NCBI GenBank assembly: GCA_046330415.1 | Contig: JAXLSW010000015.1 | Coordinates: 1-64,000, forward strand | Length of the DNA: 64,000 bases | Source of the DNA: RHKX01 sp046330415 | GTDB lineage: Bacteria > Actinomycetota > Thermoleophilia > Solirubrobacterales > 70-9 | Direction of reading: 5' to 3' | Shown: positions 57,965-64,000 of the stretch, piece by piece | Numbering within the stretch: position 1 is the first letter of the stretch | Layout of the letters: each line of letters begins with the position of its first letter | Notes under the pieces: generated by a model | What the model was told of the DNA's origin: nothing | Seen by the model: the letters and a program-made list of their open reading frames with translations, nothing else | The model's database searches: none | Made by a program: the position numbers and the translations under genes

Positions 57965-60010
57965 ATGGCTCGCAGGCAGCTGACAATCGACAACGAGGTC
58001 GCCGCCGAGCTGGCCGGCTCGGGGGACTCCGTGCTGCGCAGGCTCGAGGACCGACTCGACTGCGACGTGTACCTGCGCGGCAACGTGATCACCCTCGACG
58101 GCCCCGATGAGTCGGTCGCCGAGGGCCAGGACCTCGTCGAGGAGCTGGTGAGCCTGGTCGAGAAGGGCCACGGCCTCGAGCCTGAGACGATCGCCTCCGT
58201 GAGCGACGCGACCGACTCCGGCATCGAGCCCGCCGACATGCTCGGGGACGCGATCTGGAGCCACCGCGGCACCAGGTTCGCGCCGCGGACCGTCAACCAG
58301 AAGCGCTACGTCGACTCGATCCGCAAGCACACGGTCACCTTCGGCATCGGTCCCGCGGGCACCGGCAAGACCTTCCTCGCCGTGGCGATGGCCGTCGCCG
58401 CACTCGAGGGTCGCGACGTGAGCCGGATCATCCTCACGCGCCCCGCGGTCGAGGCCGGCGAGCGCCTCGGCTTCCTGCCGGGTGACCTCCAGGCGAAGGT
58501 CGATCCCTATCTGCGGCCGCTCTTCGACGCGCTCTACGACATGCTCGACCCCGACCGCGTCAACGAGTACTTCGAGCGCGGGATCATCGAGGTCGCCCCC
58601 CTGGCTTTCATGCGTGGCCGCGCGCAGCCGCTCTCTCGCAAGGTGCTGACGCCGGAGGGGTTCATCCGGATGCAGCATCTACGGGTCGGCGACCTCGTCA
58701 TCGGCTCCGATGGCATGCCGACGCCGGTGCTCGGCATCTATCCCCAGGGTGGGAAGGAGGTCTTCCGACTCAAGGCGCAGGACGGCGCCGAGACCGTCTG
58801 CTGTGGCGAGCACCTCTGGCACGTCTACACGGCAAGTGACCGACGTAGAGGAAAGCCCGGCCGCGTCGTCGAGACGCAGGAGATGATCGGCAATCTCCGG
58901 ACGGCTCACCGGCACCGGTTCGAGCTCCCCGTCACCCAAGCGGTGCACATGACCCCTCGTGATGTGCCGCTGGACCCCTACGCGCTTGGCCTTTTGCTTG
59001 GCGACGGTTGCATCACGATGTCCACGACTCCCACGTTCTCGACCAACGACCCGGAGCTCGCGGAGGCGCTGGAGGACGCGCTCCAGGACATCGAGCTCCG
59101 GCGAAAGGGGTCCAGCTGTGACTACAACCTCCGCCACGTCCATGGCGGTCGCGGAATCGCCGTTGCTCACCCGGTTTCCGAGGCTTTGCGTGAACTCGAC
59201 CTCGCTGGGGCGCGCTCGCACACGAAGTTCATTCCGTGGGACTACCTTCACAACTCGGTCGACGTGAGGCTCGGGGTGCTTCAGGGGCTGCTCGACAGCG
59301 ACGGCGGCCCGGTGGTTCAGCGGGGCCGCAGCTGCCGAATCCAGTACACGACCTGCTCCAGGGACCTGAACGAGAACGTCACCTGGCTCGTCCGGTCACT
59401 CGGGGGTGTCGCCTACACGCGTTGCCGTCGAGCGGAGGGCAGAACGCCCGGGCTCGCAAACGGCCGGCCCGTCCACCATCGCAATGACGCGTACGTCATG
59501 GATATCCGCCTGCCTGCGGGGATGCAGCCATTCCGGCTCGAGAGGAAGCGACGGCTCTACGAGCGCGACGGCGGCGGTCGGCCGATGCGATTCGTTCACG
59601 AGATCGAACCAGCCGGCGTCGAGGAGACCATGTGCATCCAGGTTGCGGCCGCCGATTCCCTCTACGTGACCGATGACTTCCTGGTCACGCACAACACGCT
59701 CAATGACGCCTTCGTGATCCTCGACGAGGCCCAGAACACGTCACCCGAGCAGATGAAGATGTTCCTGACGCGGCTCGGTTTCGGGTCCAAGATGGTCGTC
59801 ACCGGAGACGTCACGCAGATCGACCTTCCTTCGAACCAGCGATCCGGGCTCGTGGTCGTCGGTGAGATCCTCGCCGCCGTGCGCGACGTCGAGTTCATCC
59901 GCTTCGGTGGCGCCGACGTCGTCCGTCACGAGCTCGTCCAGCGGATCGTCGCCGCCTACGACTCCTTCTCCGGGCGACAGCGGGAGCGGCGCGACGCCGC
60001 GGACGATTGA
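57965..60010 (+). CDS. phoH: PhoH-family ATPase with in-frame intein
   Basis: The frame encodes 681 residues, of which residues 220-577 are an intein; the spliced PhoH would be 323 residues, the normal size. The N-extein has a KH-like start (about 1-70) and the Walker A GPAGTGKTF near residue 129, with TRPAVEAGERLGFLPGD. The intein sits after FMRGR and before TLNDAFVILDEAQN, so it separates Walker A from Walker B and the gene depends on splicing. PhoH proteins act with YbeY in RNA processing. ATG 57965 was chosen because of the -10 element 7 bases upstream; ybeY and era follow. Confidence 0.95.
   Translation: MARRQLTIDNEVAAELAGSGDSVLRRLEDRLDCDVYLRGNVITLDGPDESVAEGQDLVEELVSLVEKGHGLEPETIASVSDATDSGIEPADMLGDAIWSHRGTRFAPRTVNQKRYVDSIRKHTVTFGIGPAGTGKTFLAVAMAVAALEGRDVSRIILTRPAVEAGERLGFLPGDLQAKVDPYLRPLFDALYDMLDPDRVNEYFERGIIEVAPLAFMRGRAQPLSRKVLTPEGFIRMQHLRVGDLVIGSDGMPTPVLGIYPQGGKEVFRLKAQDGAETVCCGEHLWHVYTASDRRRGKPGRVVETQEMIGNLRTAHRHRFELPVTQAVHMTPRDVPLDPYALGLLLGDGCITMSTTPTFSTNDPELAEALEDALQDIELRRKGSSCDYNLRHVHGGRGIAVAHPVSEALRELDLAGARSHTKFIPWDYLHNSVDVRLGVLQGLLDSDGGPVVQRGRSCRIQYTTCSRDLNENVTWLVRSLGGVAYTRCRRAEGRTPGLANGRPVHHRNDAYVMDIRLPAGMQPFRLERKRRLYERDGGGRPMRFVHEIEPAGVEETMCIQVAAADSLYVTDDFLVTHNTLNDAFVILDEAQNTSPEQMKMFLTRLGFGSKMVVTGDVTQIDLPSNQRSGLVVVGEILAAVRDVEFIRFGGADVVRHELVQRIVAAYDSFSGRQRERRDAADD
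58622..59695 (+). mobile_element. Class 3-type intein with LAGLIDADG homing endonuclease in phoH
   Basis: A 358-residue intein. It starts with Ala (AQPLSRKVLTPEGF), not Cys or Ser, so the standard class 1 mechanism cannot work. The three residues that define class 3 inteins are present: Trp66 in block B (GEHLWHV, two after the block B His64), Cys338 in block F (ETMCIQV) and Thr356 in block G (LVTHN). The end is His357-Asn358, and the +1 residue is Thr. The endonuclease has two LAGLIDADG helices: ALGLLLGDGCI (about 121) and RLGVLQGLLDSDGG (about 216). It appears somewhat less GC-rich than the flanking phoH sequence. Confidence 0.9.
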
Positions 60011-60402
60011 GCGCCGACCTCGACGACGTCCCGGCCGACCTCCACCCGGCGGTGGCGGCGGCGCTGCACGCGGCCGGGGTCGATGACGGCCACCTCTCGC
60101 TCGAGCTCGTCGGCGCTGATCAGATCCGCGAGCTCAACCGCGAGCATCGCGGGAGGGACCGGCCCACCGACGTCCTCTCCTTCCCGATCGACGGAGCGGG
60201 GCCGAGCGCCGGCCCTCGCGAGCTCGGAGATGTCGTCATCTGCCCGGAGCACACCTCCGACCTCACCGAGGCGGTGGTGCACGGTGTCCTGCACCTCTGC
60301 GGCTACGACCACGAGACCGACGACGGCGAGATGCTGGCGCTGCAGGCGTACGTGATGAGCCGGCTCGACGGGGCCGCCGAGGCCGGGCGCGCAGGCCGGT
60401 GA
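60007..60402 (+). CDS. ybeY: Endoribonuclease YbeY
   Basis: A 131-residue single-zinc RNase that matures 16S rRNA. The metal-binding motif VVHGVLHLCGYDHETDDGEM carries three His (HGxLHLxGYDH). The block RPTDVLSFPIDG is conserved as well. The TTG start overlaps the phoH stop by four bases (TTGA), so PhoH and YbeY are coupled at translation, and its stop overlaps the era GTG in the same way. The order phoH-ybeY-era is widely conserved. Confidence 0.94.
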   Translation: MSADLDDVPADLHPAVAAALHAAGVDDGHLSLELVGADQIRELNREHRGRDRPTDVLSFPIDGAGPSAGPRELGDVVICPEHTSDLTEAVVHGVLHLCGYDHETDDGEMLALQAYVMSRLDGAAEAGRAGR

Positions 60403-61298
60403 CGCGCTCCGGTTTCATCGGGCTCGCCGGCCGTCCCAACGTCGGCAAGTCGACGCTCGCGAACGCGCTCGTGGGCGCCAAGGTCGCGATCGTCTCCGAT
60501 CGGCCGCAGACGACGCGGCGCGCGGTGCGGGCGATCGCCACCGAGCCGGCGCTCGAGCCGGCCTGGCAGATGGTCCTGGTCGATCTCCCGGGCGTCCAGA
60601 AGCCACGCGACGTCCTCACCGAGCGGATGCAGAGAAGGGTCGAGCGCGAGGTCGCCGATTCCGACGCGATCGTGTTCGTGCTCAACGGCGCGCAGGGGAT
60701 CGGCGCCGGTGACCGCTTCATCGCGACGACCATGCTCGAGGCCAAGTCCGACACGCCGGTGATCTGCGCCGTCAACAAGATCGACATGCTGAAACGGCAC
60801 GAGGTGGTGGAGGTTCTCGCCGCCGCCGGCGAGCTCGAGGTCGTCGACGAGGTGTTTCCGATCAGCGCCCGTAAGGGGATCGGGCTGGAGCCCCTGCGCG
60901 AGCGGCTGATCGAGTTGCTGCCGGATGGTCCGCTGATGTACCCGGCGGGGGAGCGAAGCGACGAGACCAGCGAGATCCATCTCGCCGAGCTGATCCGCGA
61001 GCAGATCCTCCGCCGGACGCGGGAGGAGATCCCCCATGCCGTCGAGGTGGAGGTCGCCGATCTCACTCGGCGTGAGGACGGCCTGTATGAGGTGCGGGCG
61101 GACGTCTGGGCCGAGACCGAATCGCAGAAGGCGATCCTGATCGGCAAGCGTGGCCGGATGGTCCGGGAGTTCGGCTCCGCTGCCCGACGCGAGATCGAGA
61201 CGGAGATCGGCGAGAAGGTGTTCCTCGACATCCGCGTCCGGGTCAGGCCGCGCTGGCGACGGGACGAGTCGCTCCTGGATCGGCTTGGAATCGACTAG
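60399..61298 (+). CDS. era: GTPase Era
   Basis: A 299-residue ribosome-assembly GTPase. The P-loop GRPNVGKSTLANAL stands near residue 8, then the PQTTRR switch, VDLPGVQKPRDVLTERM and AVNKIDMLKRH. The C-terminal KH domain (about 205-290) carries ILIGKRGRMVREFGSAARRE. It binds the 3' end of 16S rRNA. The GTG overlaps the ybeY stop. A possible 7-bp hairpin (GCTTGGA/TCCAAGC, 61283-61316) lies across its stop codon. Confidence 0.96.
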   Translation: MTRSGFIGLAGRPNVGKSTLANALVGAKVAIVSDRPQTTRRAVRAIATEPALEPAWQMVLVDLPGVQKPRDVLTERMQRRVEREVADSDAIVFVLNGAQGIGAGDRFIATTMLEAKSDTPVICAVNKIDMLKRHEVVEVLAAAGELEVVDEVFPISARKGIGLEPLRERLIELLPDGPLMYPAGERSDETSEIHLAELIREQILRRTREEIPHAVEVEVADLTRREDGLYEVRADVWAETESQKAILIGKRGRMVREFGSAARREIETEIGEKVFLDIRVRVRPRWRRDESLLDRLGID

Positions 61299-61371
61299 TC
61301 CGCTCCCACTCCAAGCAGGACAACGAAGTCGGTTCGCCTCGGCCGATGCGTCGAAACCGTCGAGACGCGCC

Positions 61372-61400
61372 TTGACCGCGTCCGGCTCGCGAAATAGGGT
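61372..61400 (+). promoter_or_regulatory. Sigma-70 type promoter of the permease gene
   Basis: TTGACC (61372-61377), 17 bases, then TAGGGT (61395-61400): a well-spaced housekeeping promoter and the clearest -35/-10 pair seen in the window. Transcription should start near 61407, leaving a leader of about 68 bases. Confidence 0.6.
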
Positions 61401-61411
61401 CGCGCCCGGCA

Positions 61412-61429
61412 GACGTCACAGACGTCACA
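61412..61429. promoter_or_regulatory. Tandem GACGTCACA repeats in the permease leader
   Basis: Two perfect 9-bp copies, GACGTCACA at 61412 and 61421, lie just after the predicted transcription start. Each contains the palindrome GACGTC. They could be the operator of a repressor that controls the permease and perhaps the ligase gene. Confidence 0.45.
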
Positions 61430-61474
61430 AACCGCACGGTTCTGTCACGGGAGACAAGGGAGAAATTGAGATAG

Positions 61475-63109
61475 ATGGCTGACCAGGTTTCGTCCAACCA
61501 GGTCGACGACGACGAGAGCACTCTCGCCAAGCTCGGCTACACCCAGTCCCTCGATCGCGCGTGGAGCAGCTTCTCCAACTTCGCGATCTCGTTCACGATC
61601 ATCTCGGTCCTCGCGGGCTGCTTCACCACCTACTACATCGCCTGGAACAACGGTGGACCGATCGCGATCTCGTGGGGCTGGCCGATCATCTGCGGCCTCA
61701 TCCTGCTCGTCGCCGTCTCGATGTCGGAGCTCGTCTCCAAGTACCCGACCGCGGGCGGCATCTACTACTGGGCATCCGACCTCGGCGGCAAGACGTGGGG
61801 ATGGTTCACGGGCTGGTTCAACCTGATCGGCCTCGTCGGCGTCGTCGCCTCGGTGGTCTACGCCTCGGCGCAGTTCGCCTACACCCTGCTCAACCTCTAC
61901 GGGCTCGATCTCGGCTTCATCAACTTCGGCGACGCCGACCACGTGCTGCTCGAGACGTTCGTGCTCTTCGCGCTCTTCCTCGCGATCCACTCGCTGATCA
62001 ACATCTATTCATCGCCGCTCGTCGCGATGTTCAACAACATCTCGGTGTTCTGGCACGTCGCCGGCGTCGCGGTGATCATCCTCGTGCTGATCCTCGTCCC
62101 CGACGACCATCAGAGCGTCAGCTTCGTCTTCGGCGAGCGGATCAACAACTCCGGCTTCTTCGACGGCGCCATCAGCGGCGGCAGCTTCTGGTTCTACATC
62201 CTCCCGCTGGGCTTCCTGCTGACGATGTACACGCAGACCGGCTACGACGCCTCCGCCCACGTCTCCGAGGAGACCAAGGGCGCGGCGATGGGCGCAGCGA
62301 AGGGCGTCTGGCGGTCCGTGTTCTGGGCCGGGACCATCGGCTGGCTGGTGCTGCTCGCCATCACGTTCGCGGCGACCAACACCGACTTCATCAACGACCC
62401 CGCCAACGGCTTCGGGCTCGGCTCGTCGCTGGCGATCTTCAACAGCGCGCTCGATCCCTGGGCGGCCAAGCTGGTAATCCTGATCGCGACGATCGGGCAG
62501 CTGTTCTGCGGCATGGCGTGCCTGACCAGCGCCTCGCGCATGTGTTACGCGTTCTCGCGCGATCGCGCCGTTCCCGGGCATCGGATCTGGACCCGCCTCA
62601 ACCACCACCGCGTGCCGGCGTTCTCGGTGATCTTCATGGCGGTCTGCGCCCTGATCGTCACGCTCCCCGCGCTCGAAGGCGACGAGAACAACTTCACCTA
62701 CGCGTTCGCGGCGGTCGTCTCGATCACGGTGATCGGCCTCTACATCGCCTACGTGATCCCGACGTTCCTGCGCTGGCGCAAGGGCGACTCGTTCGTGCCG
62801 GGGCCGTGGACGCTCGGTCGCCACTACAAGTGGATCAACCCGGCAGCGGTCGTCTGGGTGATCATCTGCGTGATCATCTTCAGCCTCCCGCAGTCGCCGA
62901 TCGGCACCCCGGGAACCCAGGCAGGCGACGATCCCGCCAACGCGTTCGACTGGAAGTACGTCAACTACGCGCCGATCGCCGTGGCGGTCGTGATTCTCGC
63001 CGTCGGCGCCTGGTGGCTGATCAGCGCTCGGCACAAGTTCGAGGGCCCGATCCGCCAGGTGGCAACCGACGACACCGGACGCGTCATCGAGGGCCAGGAG
63101 GCCGATTGA
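61475..63109 (+). CDS. APC-family amino acid or amine permease
   Basis: A 544-residue transporter with about twelve membrane helices. Family features are SFTIISVLAGCFTTYYIAW in the first helix, SELVSKYPTAGGIYYWAS and YTQTGYDASAHVSEETKG, which resemble the eukaryotic-type GABA/choline and bacterial amino-acid permeases. The substrate cannot be read, but the next gene is a glutamine-synthetase-like ligase, so an amine or polyamine is plausible. The ATG at 61475 follows GGGAG about 12 bases upstream. It has its own sigma-70 promoter and a hairpin after its stop. Confidence 0.88.
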   Translation: MADQVSSNQVDDDESTLAKLGYTQSLDRAWSSFSNFAISFTIISVLAGCFTTYYIAWNNGGPIAISWGWPIICGLILLVAVSMSELVSKYPTAGGIYYWASDLGGKTWGWFTGWFNLIGLVGVVASVVYASAQFAYTLLNLYGLDLGFINFGDADHVLLETFVLFALFLAIHSLINIYSSPLVAMFNNISVFWHVAGVAVIILVLILVPDDHQSVSFVFGERINNSGFFDGAISGGSFWFYILPLGFLLTMYTQTGYDASAHVSEETKGAAMGAAKGVWRSVFWAGTIGWLVLLAITFAATNTDFINDPANGFGLGSSLAIFNSALDPWAAKLVILIATIGQLFCGMACLTSASRMCYAFSRDRAVPGHRIWTRLNHHRVPAFSVIFMAVCALIVTLPALEGDENNFTYAFAAVVSITVIGLYIAYVIPTFLRWRKGDSFVPGPWTLGRHYKWINPAAVVWVIICVIIFSLPQSPIGTPGTQAGDDPANAFDWKYVNYAPIAVAVVILAVGAWWLISARHKFEGPIRQVATDDTGRVIEGQEAD

Positions 63110-63136
63110 CATTGACCGGGCCGCGGGGCTCCACCG

Positions 63137-63160
63137 CCGGGCGGCCGACGGGCCGCCCGG
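63137..63160 (+). terminator. Strong hairpin between permease and ligase genes
   Basis: CCGGGCGGCC and GGCCGCCCGG form a perfect 10-bp stem around a GACG loop, followed by TT. It lies 27 bases after the permease stop and directly before the -10 element of the ligase gene. Confidence 0.65.
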
Positions 63161-63161
63161 T

Positions 63162-63167
63162 TAGCCT
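63162..63167 (+). promoter_or_regulatory. -10 element (TAGCCT) of the ligase gene, near-leaderless
   Basis: TAGCCT ends 9 bases before the GTG at 63177; no Shine-Dalgarno sequence is present. Confidence 0.45.
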
Positions 63168-63176
63168 GGTTACCTC

Positions 63177-64000
63177 GTGACCATCGAGGAGCTGAAGAGG
63201 GCGGTTGCCGAGGGCACGGTCGACACCGTGCTCCTCGCGATCGCCGACATGGAGGGGCGCCTGCAGGGCAAGCGCCTGACCGCCTCGCACTTCCTCGGCG
63301 ACGTGATGGACCACGGGGCGGAGGGATGCAACTACCTGCTCGCCGTCGACGTCGACATGGAGACCGTCGAGGGCTACGAGATGGCGTCGTGGTCGCGCGG
63401 CTACGGGGACTTCCAGATGAAGCCCGACATGGCGACGCTGCGGCCGGTTCCGTGGCAGCCGGGCACGGTGATGGTCATCGCCGACCTGCAGTGGGAGGAC
63501 GGCCGCGAGGTCGTCGCCTCACCGCGGCAGATACTCCGCAAGCAGCTCGCTCGCCTCGCCGAGCGTGGCCTGATCGCCAATGCCGGGACGGAGCTCGAGT
63601 TCATCGTCTTCAAGACGACGTACGAGGACGCGTGGCGCTCCGGCTTCCGCGACCTCGATCCGGCGAATCTCTACAACGTCGACTACTCGCTGCTGGGGAC
63701 CGCGCGCGTCGAGCCGCTGATCCGCCGGATCCGCAACGAGATGGCCTCCGCCGGGCTCACGGTCGAGAACTCCAAGGGAGAGTGCAACCTCGGCCAGCAC
63801 GAGATCAACTTCCGCTACGGCGAGGCGCTCAAGACCGCCGATGAGCACGCCATCTACAAGAACGGCGCCAAGGAGATCGCCGCGCAGGAGGAGCACTCGA
63901 TCACGTTCATGGCGAAGTTCAACGAGCGCGAGGGCAACTCCTGTCACATCCACTGCTCGCTAGCTCACTCCGAGGGAGAGAACGAGGGCCGCAACGCTTT
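63177..64000 (+). CDS. Glutamine-synthetase-family ligase (3' partial)
   Basis: The first 274 residues of a glutamine-synthetase-like enzyme; the frame is open to the window end. The N-terminal beta-grasp part includes VLLAIADMEGRLQGKRLTAS, and the catalytic domain shows NAGTELEFIVFKTTYED and ENSKGECNLGQHEINFRYG with the metal-binding Glu residues, then NSCHIHCSL. Such GlnA-like proteins often ligate glutamate to amines, for example in polyamine use, rather than to ammonia. The neighbouring APC permease fits that idea. The GTG start was chosen because of the -10 hexamer 9 bases upstream. Confidence 0.88.
   Translation, partial: MTIEELKRAVAEGTVDTVLLAIADMEGRLQGKRLTASHFLGDVMDHGAEGCNYLLAVDVDMETVEGYEMASWSRGYGDFQMKPDMATLRPVPWQPGTVMVIADLQWEDGREVVASPRQILRKQLARLAERGLIANAGTELEFIVFKTTYEDAWRSGFRDLDPANLYNVDYSLLGTARVEPLIRRIRNEMASAGLTVENSKGECNLGQHEINFRYGEALKTADEHAIYKNGAKEIAAQEEHSITFMAKFNEREGNSCHIHCSLAHSEGENEGRNA

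Overview
The window is GC-rich and densely coded, with almost all genes on the plus strand. It looks like a chromosome segment of an actinobacterium, most likely of the deep-branching Thermoleophilia type; this is an inference. The reasons are the order rng-rplU-rpmA-obgE-proB-proA-nadD-rsfS, the order leuS-comEA-comEC-holA-rpsT-murJ-lepA-hrcA-dnaJ-prmA-murI-phoH-ybeY-era, a mycothiol-type formaldehyde dehydrogenase next to a metallo-beta-lactamase-fold hydrolase, HadAB-like dehydratases, and a complete mreBCD/pbp2/rodA cluster. No prophage, insertion sequence or CRISPR array was seen.

Layout. 1-2.3 kb: end of a peptide-type ABC permease, an SMP-30-like lactonase and an SDR protein without its catalytic residues. 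2.4-8.2 kb: valS, folC, a tiny membrane ORF, a zinc-ribbon membrane protein, ndk, maf. 8.2-14.3 kb: the rod-shape elongasome (mreB, mreC, mreD, PBP2, RodA). 14.3-24 kb: RNase E/G, ribosomal proteins L21 and L27, ObgE, a secreted sugar dehydrogenase, proline biosynthesis (proB, proA), NAD biosynthesis (nadD), rsfS and a DivIVA-like coiled-coil protein. 25-31.8 kb: three large secreted proteins in a row (beta-helix, M14 carboxypeptidase-like, cysteine-paired beta-propeller). 31.9-34.9 kb: a Bax-inhibitor-like protein, a PD-(D/E)XK endonuclease ORF that runs in frame through a tRNA-Ala gene into an antitoxin-like sequence, an ArsC-like protein and a lysozyme-like secreted protein. 35-45 kb: leuS, competence genes, holA, rpsT, murJ. 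45-53 kb: lepA, a hydrolase, a PAP2-type lipid enzyme, formaldehyde/thiol metabolism and HadAB-like dehydratases. 53-61 kb: hrcA, dnaJ, prmA, murI, phoH, ybeY, era. 61-64 kb: an amino-acid or amine permease and the start of a glutamine-synthetase-family ligase.

Most notable findings. (1) PhoH is interrupted by a 358-residue intein that begins with Ala, carries a LAGLIDADG endonuclease, and shows the Trp/Cys/Thr triplet of class 3 inteins. (2) A homing-type PD-(D/E)XK endonuclease ORF has no stop before the tRNA-Ala(GGC) gene downstream; it continues through the whole tRNA and into a Phd/YefM-like domain. (3) About sixteen genes have a TANNNT hexamer only 6-10 bases before the start codon and no Shine-Dalgarno sequence, which predicts widespread leaderless transcription; one such site points at an ATC start codon. 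(4) Large nested palindromes without T-tracts lie between convergent genes and after several operons.

Limits: functions are assigned by recognising motifs and family patterns by eye, with no database search, so starts and hypothetical genes are the weakest calls.
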